From: JAKFDK01 sp036676195
GTDB taxonomy: Bacteria; Bacillota; Sulfobacillia; Symbiobacteriales; ZC4RG38
DNA length: 64,000 nt
NCBI GenBank assembly: GCA_036676195.1
Contig: JAKFDK010000056.1
Span: forward strand, 57,434 to 121,433
Direction of reading: 5' to 3'
Part shown: positions 1 to 8,652 of the stretch, one piece after another
How the letters are laid out: every line of letters starts with the position of its first letter
How positions within the stretch are numbered: position 1 is the stretch's first letter
The notes under the pieces: model-generated
Database searches by the model: none
Seen by the model: only the letters and a program-made list of their open reading frames with translations
What the model was told of the DNA's origin: nothing
Position numbers and translations under genes: made by a program

Positions 1-320
1 CCAGCCACAATGCTAAAGGCGCTCAGCCGGGTGCTCAGCAGCAGATCAAAGGTCTGGCGGTCTTTTTCACCGGCGATGGCACCAGCGGTGAGGGCCGGGG
101 CAATGAGCATGACCAGGGCGGTCTGCAGAATGCTCAGAATCCCAAACACATTCACACCCATGGAAGCCATCTGCGGGCCGTACACGACACGTTGGTCGTC
201 CAACAGCCCGAGCATCGCCAGGCTGATAAAGGCCAGCAGTGTCACATAGGCGGTCAGCAGCACTGGCGCCGTCCAGCCGCGCATGCGGCCGCGTAATTCC
301 TTCATAAGAATGGCGGTCAT
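1..320 (-). CDS. ABC-2 type transporter permease, N-terminal part (runs off the window)
   Basis: The minus-strand frame from ATG at 318-320 is open to the window edge (about 106 codons). It begins MTAILMKELRGRMRGW and continues with hydrophobic segments and the phrase AGAIAGEKDRQTFDLLLST. The E-K-(D)-R-x-T-x-(D/E)-LL pattern is typical of ABC-2 family membrane subunits of exporters. Its start overlaps the stop of the ATPase gene as ATGA, so the two are probably translationally coupled. Substrate unknown; the C-terminal half lies outside the window. Confidence 0.8.
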   Translation of the reverse strand, partial: MTAILMKELRGRMRGWTAPVLLTAYVTLLAFISLAMLGLLDDQRVVYGPQMASMGVNVFGILSILQTALVMLIAPALTAGAIAGEKDRQTFDLLLSTRLSAFSIVA

Positions 321-1240
321 ACGGGCACCTCCTCAGTATGCCGGAGGAACAGTTCCTCCAGGCTATCCTGGCGCCGCACCAACGAGAGCACCGGCACGCC
401 CGCCCCCACCAGACTCTGCAGCAAGGCCACCTGGGCCGCCTGGTCGCCGGTAAAGCGGGCCGTCAGCCGGTTGGCCCCCGCCTCCACCGCCGTTACGTCC
501 AGACAATCGGCCAGCACCGGTAGATACGGTTCGGCTTCCCCGAGCACTTCAATTTCGAGTACGGCGCCCTGCCCCAGCCCCCCCAGTTGGTCCAGGGGGC
601 CGGCTGCCATCATCTTGCCGCCGGAAATGATGCCAGCGTGCGTGCACATCTCAGCCAGTTCGGGCAGAATGTGCGAGGAGATGATCACCGTCTTGCCCAT
701 CCGGCTCAGTTCCTGCAGCAGTTCCCGCAATTCTGCCCGGGCCCGCGGGTCAAGTCCGGAAGCCGGCTCATCCAACAGGAGCACCTGCGGATCGTGGACC
801 AGGGCCCGGGCCAGGCCCAGGCGCTGCTTCATGCCCAGGGACAGCCCCATGACCCACTCATCGCGCTTGTGGAACAGCCCGACCAGTTGCAGCAGGTCGT
901 CGGCCACCCTGGCGCGCTGGGCCCGGGGCACCCGGTTGGCGGCGGCATAAAACTCCAGATACTCATGGCAGTTCAGGCCCTCGTATACACCAAAGTGGTC
1001 CGGCATGTAACCCACCATGCCGCGCGCCTGGTCAGGGTCCCGCAGCACGTCCACATCGCCCATAAAGGCCGCGCCCCCGGAGGCAGAAAGCAGACCGGCC
1101 AGGATGCGCAGGGTGGTAGACTTGCCGGCACCGTTATGGCCGATTAACCCGAAGATGGCGCCCCGCGGCACATGCAGGTCCAGGCCCTGCAAGGCGAAGG
1201 TGTTTTTGTACTGCTTGGTCAGCCCGTTAATGCGAATCAT
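317..1240 (-). CDS. ABC transporter ATP-binding protein
   Basis: A 307-aa cytoplasmic ATPase energising an ABC-2 type exporter. Walker A GHNGAGKST is at about residues 34-42, the signature LSLGMKQRL about residue 134, and Walker B VLLLDEPASGLDP about residue 155, followed by a switch His in ISSHILPEL. The roughly 80-residue C-terminal extension is usual for CcmA/NatA-type exporter ATPases. It overlaps the downstream permease by four bases and follows the 794-aa membrane protein gene by one base, so all three probably form one operon. Substrate cannot be told from the sequence. Confidence 0.9.
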   Translation of the reverse strand: MIRINGLTKQYKNTFALQGLDLHVPRGAIFGLIGHNGAGKSTTLRILAGLLSASGGAAFMGDVDVLRDPDQARGMVGYMPDHFGVYEGLNCHEYLEFYAAANRVPRAQRARVADDLLQLVGLFHKRDEWVMGLSLGMKQRLGLARALVHDPQVLLLDEPASGLDPRARAELRELLQELSRMGKTVIISSHILPELAEMCTHAGIISGGKMMAAGPLDQLGGLGQGAVLEIEVLGEAEPYLPVLADCLDVTAVEAGANRLTARFTGDQAAQVALLQSLVGAGVPVLSLVRRQDSLEELFLRHTEEVPV

Positions 1241-1241
1241 G

Positions 1242-3626
1242 TCAGTTTACCCTCCCCGTCAGCGCCAGGCTGGGAATGCCGGTGGGGAAGGGCTCCTGGC
1301 CGTTGCGGCCAATGCGGGCCCGCACCTTGCGGGTGGCATTCACAAACCGCTGCGGCTCCGCCACCGTGGCCAGGCGGCCGTCGAAGGCAAACTCCCGCCA
1401 GGTGCCGGCCTGCCAGTCCCACAGTTCCACCCGCAGGTCACCGGGCCGCTGCGGCCCCTTGAACAGCGGCACGTGCAGATCCATGGCCTGCACCGCCGCA
1501 GCCGCCACCGGCAGGTCGAAGTCCACCGTGGCCGTACCCTCCATGGGCAGGCTCCAGTTGTCCGGGCCGCCCACATAGCCCTGCCCGTCCCACGCCACCA
1601 GCCGCCCCTGCAGCACGCCGGCCGGCAGAGTAAAGTTGCCCTTGCCTACCGCCACCTGCCCCGGCTGAATGACCGCCGCCGTCAGGTAGGGCTGAAACTT
1701 CACCCCGTTAATACTCACGCCGCCGGGCGCCCAGTCGGCCCAGCCGATCACCAGCGGTCGGCCCGGGTCAACGGTAACCTGGTTCAAGGCTTCGGCCAGG
1801 TTCATGCGGCGGAAGAGCTCGGCCTCTTCATCGCTCATGTTGCCACCCTGCCACCCATTCGGCTGGTAAGCCCGGCGCAGGGCCATATGCAGGGCGTTGG
1901 GGCCAAATTCTTGCGGCTGGTTGTTGAGCAAGTCCAGGCTGACCTGTGCACTCTGGCCGGGCGCCAGTTCACCCACCAGCGCCGATCCGGTACCATAGAT
2001 GACTGCCACGCCCTTGAGCGGCAGGTCGGTCTGATTGGTCACGGTGCCCGTCAGGCCGTTCTCGCCCAGGGTAAGGACAGTCTCCAACTGGCCGGGACTG
2101 GGCACGGTGGCCTGGCTGCCAATGGCCCGCATGGTCCACAGGCCCAGCGGATGCAGGCGCACCGGGCCAGTGCCGCCGCCGCCGATTTCCACCCCTACCG
2201 GCAGGTTCTCCCCGCCGCCGGACCGGTAGGAGCCAGCGTAGGGGATCGTCGCCTCCAGCGGCATTTGCCGGTCGAACTCGACCCGTGCATCGACCTGGGC
2301 GGGCAGGAACACACCCAGTATGGTGCGCACCCGGGCCGTGTCGGTATGGTCGAGTTCCACCACCGATACCTGGTGGGCCAGCGTCTTCGCCGCGGCGCTG
2401 GAGCGGGACTGCAGCCAGGTGCCGCCGGAAAACAGCAGGACCAGCACCGGAATGGTCACCCAGGCCCACTCCGCCCGCCGCAGGCGCCGCAGCACCAGGA
2501 AGTTCACCGGCCCCAGCACCAGCACATACACCAGCAGGCTGGTGGCCAGCCCACGCAGGGACGGCATGCTGCCAACCGGCAACTGCTGGGCCGCCTGGGC
2601 GAGATTTTGCCACCGGTTCATGCCCCGATCACCCTTTTCCCACTGTGCGCCAATGGGGGTGGAGAGCAGGAGCCGCTCCCAGAGCCGGGTACTGCCGGCC
2701 CAACCGTGGACCGGCTGCAGGGTGGGATCATAGGCCAGGTAGGCTACAGCACCGGCGCCGTGGTCCCAGATGGCAGCCAGTGGGATGTCGCCGGCCGCGG
2801 CCAGCACACGGGCACCGGTGATCCGAGCCCGGGAAACCTCGGTTTCGGCCGCCAGGGGCGTCTCCACCCAGGCGCCCAGGGGAGCCAGACTGGCCCTGAC
2901 CTGGCCCTCGGATTGGATCGGCAGCCAGGGCTGCCACGGGGTCAACGTCTTGCGGGCCTCCGGCCCGCCGACCAGTACCAGCAGGCCGCCTTCCCTTACC
3001 CAGTCCTGTACAGCCTGACGCTGGGCCGCTGTCAGCTCGGCAGCCGAGAAGTTGCTGACCACGAGCATGTCCAGGCTCTGCAGGGCCTGGGTCCGATCTG
3101 GTACGGCGGCGCCATCCAGCTTCACCAGTTGCACGCTGCGGCCGTTGGGCAGGCGCAGCGCCGCCAGGGTGGCCACGTCTTCCCGGTCCGGCCCGAGCAG
3201 GCCCACCAGGACATCGCCGCTATATTGAAAGGTAAGCTTTTGTTGGGCTATTTCTTGCCCCGCCACCAATAGTCGCACCACGGGGCCCTGCCCGCTATGG
3301 TCAGTGGGGGCGTAGACCATGAAGCGCTTCTTCCCGCCGGCGGGCAGTGCCACCGGCAGCGACTGCCGAATTTGGTAAGGCGCCGGCGGTCCGTACTGAG
3401 GCGTGTGGTCCCAGACGAGTTCGCCCTGCAGTTCCTGGCCGTTGTTTTCAATCTCGACAACCAGAGGCACCCATGCCGCAGGCTTCACCCGACCGTCGAA
3501 TCCCACGGTGGCCGTCAGACGCACACCGTCGGCAGCGCCGGCCGCACCGGCTACCGCCGGCCACAGGAACAGCATCATGGTCAGCAACGCCAGCAAGCCT
3601 GTTCTTCTACCCACGCCACCCGGCAC
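1242..3626 (-). CDS. Large exported/membrane protein partnered with ABC exporter
   Basis: I do not recognise a named family. The reading frame is open from 3821, but the likely start is a GTG at 3626 (or 3614), just before a basic stretch and a hydrophobic signal segment (LLALLTMMLFLWPAVAGA). The roughly 790-aa mature protein is mostly beta-rich and extracellular in appearance. One clear transmembrane helix near the middle (ATSLLVYVLVLGPVNFLVLRRL) is followed by a second (WVTIPVLVLLFSGGTWL). A GPVNFLVLRRLRR-type stretch recurs in membrane proteins encoded beside ABC-2 exporters. It is immediately upstream of the ATPase gene. Start uncertain; role inferred only from context. Confidence 0.6.
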   Translation of the reverse strand: MPGGVGRRTGLLALLTMMLFLWPAVAGAAGAADGVRLTATVGFDGRVKPAAWVPLVVEIENNGQELQGELVWDHTPQYGPPAPYQIRQSLPVALPAGGKKRFMVYAPTDHSGQGPVVRLLVAGQEIAQQKLTFQYSGDVLVGLLGPDREDVATLAALRLPNGRSVQLVKLDGAAVPDRTQALQSLDMLVVSNFSAAELTAAQRQAVQDWVREGGLLVLVGGPEARKTLTPWQPWLPIQSEGQVRASLAPLGAWVETPLAAETEVSRARITGARVLAAAGDIPLAAIWDHGAGAVAYLAYDPTLQPVHGWAGSTRLWERLLLSTPIGAQWEKGDRGMNRWQNLAQAAQQLPVGSMPSLRGLATSLLVYVLVLGPVNFLVLRRLRRAEWAWVTIPVLVLLFSGGTWLQSRSSAAAKTLAHQVSVVELDHTDTARVRTILGVFLPAQVDARVEFDRQMPLEATIPYAGSYRSGGGENLPVGVEIGGGGTGPVRLHPLGLWTMRAIGSQATVPSPGQLETVLTLGENGLTGTVTNQTDLPLKGVAVIYGTGSALVGELAPGQSAQVSLDLLNNQPQEFGPNALHMALRRAYQPNGWQGGNMSDEEAELFRRMNLAEALNQVTVDPGRPLVIGWADWAPGGVSINGVKFQPYLTAAVIQPGQVAVGKGNFTLPAGVLQGRLVAWDGQGYVGGPDNWSLPMEGTATVDFDLPVAAAAVQAMDLHVPLFKGPQRPGDLRVELWDWQAGTWREFAFDGRLATVAEPQRFVNATRKVRARIGRNGQEPFPTGIPSLALTGRVN

Positions 3627-3639
3627 CCCTTTTCGTTGT

Positions 3640-3765
3640 ATCTCCCCCGGTAATGCGGCAGCAGGGCAGCCGCCGAACTTTCCCCTTGATGGACGCTTGA
3701 ACAACATAAAACGTTTCACCCCACCGGTAATTCGCTCCCTGGTATTGGTAATCCCCCCACCCGCA
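3640..3765 (-). promoter_or_regulatory. Possible structured 5' leader upstream of the 794-aa protein gene
   Basis: The leader read on the minus strand has GGGGGATTACCAA, then TGGGGTGAAAC, then a GC-rich stem-like segment ending GGGGGAGATAC about 15 nt before the first GTG. The first two blocks faintly resemble conserved parts of ydaO-type (c-di-AMP) riboswitches, but the diagnostic 3' part is not recognisable. I record only that the leader is long, G-rich and probably structured. Confidence 0.2.
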
Positions 3766-3775
3766 GTCAATGACA

Positions 3776-3804
3776 CCAGGGCCGACCATACCGGTCGGCC
3801 CTGG
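3776..3804 (-). terminator. Strong hairpin, probable terminator
   Basis: A perfect 12-bp stem CCAGGGCCGACC / GGTCGGCCCTGG with a 5-nt loop lies between the ABC-F remnant and the leader of the 794-aa gene. No long U tract follows on either strand, so termination efficiency is uncertain. Confidence 0.45.
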
Positions 3805-3824
3805 CGTGTGTAAGAGGCCAATAC

Positions 3825-4185
3825 CCTGCATCACCGTCCCCAACGTGGGCGCAGTGCCTGTAGTTCCCGCTGACCCGGAGAAACTGGGCGTACAGTTCCG
3901 CCGCCCCCGGCGCCGTCCGGGCCGGCCGGTGCCGGAGCTTTGCGGCGGTCCAGCCACTCCCGGTAGCCGCCTGGAAACCATTCCAGCCGGCCGTGCTCCA
4001 GCGCCAGGACCCGAGTTGCCACCCGCTGAAGCAGATACCGGACAGACCACCGGCCAGTTCCAGCGTGCGGGTGGCGACCTGATCGAGGAACCAGCGGTCG
4101 TGGGAGACCACCAGGATCGCGCCGCGATACTCCCGCAGTGTGGCTTCCGGTCGTATCCCCGTGGTCTTGTACTGGCAGATGCAGA
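3825..4185 (-). pseudogene. Remnant of an ABC-F family ATPase (C-terminal part)
   Basis: One minus frame encodes ILVVSHDRWFLDQVATR, the end of an ABC-F (Uup/EttA type) second ATPase domain with its H-loop SHDR. A different frame just downstream encodes VLALEHGRLEWFPGGY and REWLDRR, the normal continuation in this family. The two cannot be read together, the Walker A, signature and Walker B motifs are absent, and no start is present. This is a truncated, frameshifted relic rather than a gene. Confidence 0.6.
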
Positions 4186-4404
4186 CAAGTGCCAGGCAGG
4201 CGCCAGACAAAGGCGCCACCGATGGCAGGACCGGCCTAACTGTTGCGACCCCGTCGGAGTCGCCCCTATGCAGTTAGCGAACGGTCTGCCAGTTGCTCAT
4301 CGATGGAGTACCTCCGCCCATGTGGCCACAGTTTATGGTTCTTCATCCAGAATATCGATCAGGCCGGTCACTGTCAACGGACTGGGAGAGCTGCCCCCGC
4401 CGCT

Positions 4405-4905
4405 TTACCCCCGTTGCGCCGGCCAGGAGCCCTGCTGTTTACGAATCAGAACGATCTGCCCCGTGTGGTAGGCGTCATGCAGGATCACGTGTGGCAACTG
4501 CTCCCCCAGTGCGGCGGATGCAACCGGTGACAGCGGCTGGTCGGGGCCGGCCTCACAACACCCTGCCAGCACCTGGCCGAGTCCGGCGGCGATCCGATGC
4601 GTCCGCTCCAGCGTCGCCGCCCAGCCGGCGACATCGGTAGGATCGCCGGGGTCGCTGAAGGTCGCATCGTTGTCTGGCAGCTCCGGCCCGAAGGACGCGC
4701 CGGTCAGGCGGCAAAGCAACCGTTCGTTGTAGTAGTTCAGGTGATTCACGGTCTGCCAGATCGTATTCCCGCCGCCCGGCGGCAGCCAGGCCGCCTCAGC
4801 CGGCCCCACGCCGGCGAGGGCCGCCGCCAGGGGCGGAAACCAGTCTTCCTTGTCCCAACTGGCGTCTCTTTGTAGCCGTAACAGGTCCATCCAGCCTCGG
4901 TTCAC
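4405..4905 (-). CDS. DinB/YfiT family protein
   Basis: The 166-aa protein matches the DinB four-helix-bundle superfamily, which often acts as thiol-dependent S-transferases or metal-binding proteins. The three expected metal-ligand histidines are visible: one in TVNHLNYYNERLL (about residue 70) and two in the C-terminal ILHDAYHTGQI motif. Length is normal for the family. It is a single gene divergent from the CGNR gene. The true substrate is unknown; family assignment is good from the C-terminal motif. Confidence 0.8.
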   Translation of the reverse strand: MNRGWMDLLRLQRDASWDKEDWFPPLAAALAGVGPAEAAWLPPGGGNTIWQTVNHLNYYNERLLCRLTGASFGPELPDNDATFSDPGDPTDVAGWAATLERTHRIAAGLGQVLAGCCEAGPDQPLSPVASAALGEQLPHVILHDAYHTGQIVLIRKQQGSWPAQRG

Positions 4906-5029
4906 TGCTTACCGCCTCCCCGTGATAGAACTGGTATCCGGTACCGCCACGCCTTACAATAGAATCAAAATCGTCCGGACTCGTCTGTAACTATCTAACT
5001 TGCTGTACACAGGTTACGAATCTCACGTT

Positions 5030-5050
5030 ACCACAGGGTCTGCCTGTGGT
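5030..5050 (+). promoter_or_regulatory. Hairpin in the leader of the CGNR gene
   Basis: An inverted repeat ACCACAGG / CCTGTGGT with a 5-nt loop ends 10 nt before the GGAGGAG ribosome binding site of the downstream regulator. It could be an operator for autoregulation or an mRNA hairpin. Confidence 0.35.
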
Positions 5051-5074
5051 CAATATTATTGGAGGAGTTACGCG

Positions 5075-5644
5075 TTGGACCTGCTCTGGACCGACTTCCT
5101 TAACAGTGACTGGCACGACTGGCGCGGCAGTGGCCGGAGGGAAGACCGCCTGGACAAGCCGGCCTGGCTGGCGGAATTCCTGACGGGCTGGAAACTCGGC
5201 GCGCCGATGCCGCCCGACCCGGCTGAGACCGCAACGCTGAAGCAGCTTCGCACCCTGCTGCGCCGGATGGCCGAAGCCCTCGCCGCCGGAACCGCCCTCG
5301 CCCCGGCCGACCTGCAGGAGTTGAATGAGGTGCTGGCGGGCGGGCCGGTGGTTCGCCAGGTGGCGATAACCGCGCCGGGGTACCGGCTGGATCTCGTTCC
5401 GCTGCGGCAGGACTGGCCCCAGGTACGGGCCGAAATTGCCGCTTCGTTGGCCGGGACGCTGGTGGAGGGAGAAGGCGCCCGTGTCCGAATCTGCGAAAAC
5501 CCCGACTGCTGCTGGGTCTTTTACGACGACACCCGCAACCGTGCCAAACGGTTCTGTGACGAAAAGCTCTGCGGCAACCTGATGAAAGTCCGCCGCTTCC
5601 GGGCCCGCCGGCGGGCCGCCGCCGGTCAGGCGACTGAGCCGTAG
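5075..5644 (+). CDS. CGNR zinc-finger protein (ABATE-CGNR family)
   Basis: The start is taken as TTG at 5075, 7 nt after GGAGGAG, giving 189 aa; the frame is open further upstream but has no comparable site. The C-terminus carries the CGNR zinc finger: C-x4-C in ICENPDCCWVF, then RFCDEKLCGNLMKVRRFRARR, here with CGNL in place of CGNR. The N-terminal 130 residues correspond to the ABATE (putative stress-induced transcription regulator) domain. Members are thought to bind DNA and regulate transcription. It is transcribed alone, divergent from DinB. Confidence 0.85.
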   Translation: MDLLWTDFLNSDWHDWRGSGRREDRLDKPAWLAEFLTGWKLGAPMPPDPAETATLKQLRTLLRRMAEALAAGTALAPADLQELNEVLAGGPVVRQVAITAPGYRLDLVPLRQDWPQVRAEIAASLAGTLVEGEGARVRICENPDCCWVFYDDTRNRAKRFCDEKLCGNLMKVRRFRARRRAAAGQATEP

Positions 5645-5692
5645 AAAGATCGGATGCAGCGCCGCCGTCAGGCCGGCGTGGTCTGCCGGTGC

Positions 5693-6625
5693 TCAGACAC
5701 GGGGTGCCGCAAAGGCCAGGAAGATATCCTCCAGGCTGAGATCGTATACCTGCAGGCCCGCCACTTCGGGCCTGGCCCGCAGCGTACTGGCCACCGTTTC
5801 CGGGTCTCCGTACACCGTCAGCAGATACCGCCCGGAGCCCTCGTGGCGCACGTCCTGTACACCCGGCACTGCCGCGAGGCTCTGCCCGGGCGCCCCGCCC
5901 GCTGCTTCACCGGCAGCCGCTGCCCCGCCGAAGGCGACCCGCACCCGCTTGACCTGCTCCTTGAGCCGGTCCAGGGGCGCCGCGACCGCCACCCGTCCCT
6001 GGTGCAGAATCACCACATGGTCCGCCACCCGCTCGATCTGGTGCAAATCATGGGTGCTCAGAAAGACCGTTCGCTCGGCATCCACGGCGTCGCCCAGCAG
6101 CACCTGCAGGTACTGGTTGCGGTGATAGGGGTCCAGACCCAGCGTGGGTTCGTCCAGGATCAGCAGGTCCGGGTTGCCGCCCATCGCCAGAATCAGCGCC
6201 AGTTGTGAGCGCATGCCCGTGGAGTAAGTGCGGATGCGCCGGGCCAGAGGCAGGCCGAACAGGCTGAGATAGCGGTCCACCACCGCCTGGTCCCAACGGC
6301 TGTGCACATGGCGGACAAAGTCCAGCAGCTCCGCCGCCGTCATCGACTCCCAGAGCGCCGGCCGTTCCCCCACGTAGCCAACCCGGGCTTTCAACTCGGG
6401 CGGCGGATAGCCGCTTCCCCCCAGGGGATATCCCAGGATTCGCCCCTGACCCGCATCCGGCCGCACCAGGCCCATCAGACAGCGGATCAGCGTCGTCTTG
6501 CCGGCGCCGTTCAGCCCCAGAAGCGCTGTGACCGATCCCTGGGGGACCTGCAGGTCCACGCCCTGCAGGGCCTGTACCGACCGGTAGCGCCTGGTCAGCC
6601 CGAGCACCTCAATCGCGTTGATCAT
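5693..6625 (-). CDS. ABC transporter ATP-binding protein of GntR-linked operon
   Basis: A 310-aa ATPase with Walker A GLNGAGKTT, signature YSTGMRSQL and Walker B LLILDEPTLGLDP. The C-terminal half after LHQGRVAVAAP is the accessory region seen in exporter ATPases. It is the last gene of a run (9551 down to 5693) of ATPase, two permeases, GntR regulator and this second ATPase. It overlaps the GntR gene by 17 nt. The arrangement recalls the B. subtilis ytr operon, where a GntR repressor controls ABC exporters induced by cell-wall antibiotics; the inducer here is unknown. Confidence 0.88.
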   Translation of the reverse strand: MINAIEVLGLTRRYRSVQALQGVDLQVPQGSVTALLGLNGAGKTTLIRCLMGLVRPDAGQGRILGYPLGGSGYPPPELKARVGYVGERPALWESMTAAELLDFVRHVHSRWDQAVVDRYLSLFGLPLARRIRTYSTGMRSQLALILAMGGNPDLLILDEPTLGLDPYHRNQYLQVLLGDAVDAERTVFLSTHDLHQIERVADHVVILHQGRVAVAAPLDRLKEQVKRVRVAFGGAAAAGEAAGGAPGQSLAAVPGVQDVRHEGSGRYLLTVYGDPETVASTLRARPEVAGLQVYDLSLEDIFLAFAAPRV

Positions 6626-7031
6626 CGGGGTTCTCCTCCCGGTTCGGCCGGTTCATCATGGCAAAGCGGCGGCGCACCAGCTCCAGCACGTCCGCAGGGT
6701 CCAGGCGCAGGCGGTACGCCTCTGCCGCCAGGCGGTCAACGGCATCGGCCAGCATGCGCTCCCGCTCTTCCCGCGCGGGCACCGCCACCGCCCGGCCTGC
6801 AGCGATGAAGACCCCCTTGCCCCGGGGCATCTCCACAACGCCTTCCCGCTCCAGCTCCTGGTAGGCCTTCGCCACCGTATGGGGGTTGATGGTCAGTTCC
6901 AACGCCAGGTCGCGCACCGAGGGCAGCCGGTCGCCTGGCTTGAGCAGGCCACCGGCCACCCCCTGGTTCACCTGCTCCACCAGTTGGCGGTAAATAGGTA
7001 AGCCACTGGATGGGTCGATGTTAAACCACAT
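6609..7031 (-). CDS. GntR family (YtrA subfamily) transcriptional regulator
   Basis: A 140-aa cytoplasmic DNA-binding protein. The N-terminal winged helix carries PIYRQLVEQVNQGVAGG, then LPSVRDLALELTINPHTVAKAYQELE, diagnostic of GntR. A short C-terminal helical dimerisation region (FIAAGRAVAV onward) without a ligand-binding domain identifies the YtrA subfamily. It is embedded in the ABC operon it probably represses. The palindrome TGCTATAGT-N8-ACTATAGCA upstream of the first gene is the likely operator. Confidence 0.9.
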   Translation of the reverse strand: MWFNIDPSSGLPIYRQLVEQVNQGVAGGLLKPGDRLPSVRDLALELTINPHTVAKAYQELEREGVVEMPRGKGVFIAAGRAVAVPAREERERMLADAVDRLAAEAYRLRLDPADVLELVRRRFAMMNRPNREENPDDQRD

Positions 7032-7043
7032 GCGTGCCTTCCT

Positions 7044-7844
7044 TTATGCAGACAGTTGTTTGCGGTTAAACAGCCAGACGGCCCCGCCGGCGCACACCAC
7101 CAGTACCGCCAGCAGCAGCAGCACGTCGGACCACGGCAGTGCACCGTGGGCCAGCACCTCGCCGGGCTGGTAGTAGTGGAACAGGCTCAGCCGCGTCACG
7201 CTGTCCAGGGGGGAACCCGGGGTGATGATATGGGGCAGCAAGAACATGGACAGCGACACCCCCAGGGTAGCCATGAGCCCCTTCTGGAAGTCATCCACAA
7301 AGACCGTCACCAGTACCAGGAGCGCCGCCAGGGCCACGTAGATCAGATACTGATTGAACAGAATCAGGGCATACCCCGGCCAGTCAGGCGCTTCCCGGAT
7401 CAGAGCCACCGCCCCGCTCACGGACACGAGCAGCACCCCGTGCAGGACCGCCAGGTTCAGGGCCAGACCGCCCAGCCGGCTCAGGATGATGCTCGACCGG
7501 CGCACCGGCAGGGCCAGCAGAAAATCCATGGTGCGGTCGTCGGTTTCCCGGGTCAGGACGCCCAGGGCCGCCAGCGCCGTGTAAACGGCCAGTACCAGCG
7601 GCACCAGAAATCCGAAGACCTGGGCCTGTAGCCAGGCGTCCAGTATGCTGAACTGCAGATTGCCGCCCATCATGGCTTTTAGCGGCGCCGGCAGTTGTTC
7701 GATCATGTGGGTCAATTCTGTCAGACTGCCGTTATTCACCATCACCCGATACAGGCCAACCACGGGGAAAACCAGGGCCGGAATGGACAGGCTCCAGCCC
7801 AGAAGGCCGCCCGCCTCCCGGCGCAGGTACTGACGCAGGAGCAT
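7044..7844 (-). CDS. ABC-2 type transporter permease
   Basis: The start is set at ATG 7844, preceded by GGAGGTGCGTTCCG, giving 266 aa rather than the longer open frame. Six hydrophobic segments are visible. The cytosolic phrase TRETDDRTMDFLLALPVRRS is the ABC-2 permease signature (E-x2-D/R-T-x2-LLA-PV-RS). It forms an exporter with the neighbouring ATPase (8649-9551) and the sister permease just upstream, its start lying 13 nt downstream of that gene's stop. Confidence 0.85.
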   Translation of the reverse strand: MLLRQYLRREAGGLLGWSLSIPALVFPVVGLYRVMVNNGSLTELTHMIEQLPAPLKAMMGGNLQFSILDAWLQAQVFGFLVPLVLAVYTALAALGVLTRETDDRTMDFLLALPVRRSSIILSRLGGLALNLAVLHGVLLVSVSGAVALIREAPDWPGYALILFNQYLIYVALAALLVLVTVFVDDFQKGLMATLGVSLSMFLLPHIITPGSPLDSVTRLSLFHYYQPGEVLAHGALPWSDVLLLLAVLVVCAGGAVWLFNRKQLSA

Positions 7845-7857
7845 CGGAACGCACCTC

Positions 7858-8652
7858 CTATTGCAATTCCCTGCGGGCAAACAGACGCCCGCCCCACCCG
7901 AGCCCCAGGGCCACCCCGGTCGCTCCCGCCAGCACCGCCGCCCAGGGGAAGCGCCCTTCGGCCACTACCGGGAACGGGTCGGCCAGACCAACCAGCAACA
8001 GGTAACGCAGGGCTGCCAGTACGCCCGCCGCCTGCATCGCCAGGGCGAGCAGGAAGGAACCCAGCACCAGGGCCAGACCCCAGCGTACCACCTGCACATA
8101 CTCCCGCAGGGCCACGCTGAGCAGCAGCACCACGCTGCCCTGGGCCATGTTCACGGCATAAGCCGCCAGAAAGGCGGCGGCATACCGCCCGTAAGACCCC
8201 GTGACGCCCGCCGCCTGCAGCCCGCCCACCAGGCAGAGCCACATGGACACATACAGCAGCGCCACCCCCACCCCTACGCCCAGGAAGCGCTGGCGCAGCA
8301 CCGTGCCCCGGTCCACCGGCAGCGACAGCAGAAAGTCCAGCGTGCCCCGGGCGTGCTCCCGGGCCACCACCGCGCCCGTGGCCAGCACCACGTACACGCC
8401 CACGATGGCCGGCAGGAAGCCCAGCAGCTTCAGGGTGATAAACAAGTCGATGGGGCTGGCAAACCGGGCGATATCGCCGCCCGCCATCTGTTGCAGCACA
8501 GGCCCCAGGGACTGCAGCAGCCGTTCAAAGCCGCCCTCTGCCGTCACCGCCGGGGCCGTCCCCGTGACGGCCAGCACCATCAATACCAGCAGCGTACCCC
8601 AGATCAGCAAGGCCGTCCGCTGCAGCCGCAGAAACTGCCGTGTGATGATCAT
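7858..8652 (-). CDS. ABC-2 type transporter permease
   Basis: A 264-aa membrane protein with about six transmembrane segments and the ABC-2 motif AREHARGTLDFLLSLPVDRGTVL. It overlaps the upstream ATPase gene by four bases (translational coupling) and probably forms a heterodimeric channel with the permease encoded immediately downstream. Substrate unknown. Confidence 0.85.
   Translation of the reverse strand: MIITRQFLRLQRTALLIWGTLLVLMVLAVTGTAPAVTAEGGFERLLQSLGPVLQQMAGGDIARFASPIDLFITLKLLGFLPAIVGVYVVLATGAVVAREHARGTLDFLLSLPVDRGTVLRQRFLGVGVGVALLYVSMWLCLVGGLQAAGVTGSYGRYAAAFLAAYAVNMAQGSVVLLLSVALREYVQVVRWGLALVLGSFLLALAMQAAGVLAALRYLLLVGLADPFPVVAEGRFPWAAVLAGATGVALGLGWGGRLFARRELQ

Noticed and set aside
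1017..3272. Long plus-strand open frame (751 codons) opposite the exporter-linked gene
   Set aside because: It is Gln/His/Arg-rich, has no domain and mirrors the real minus-strand gene with its signal peptide and helices; typical antisense shadow in high-GC DNA.
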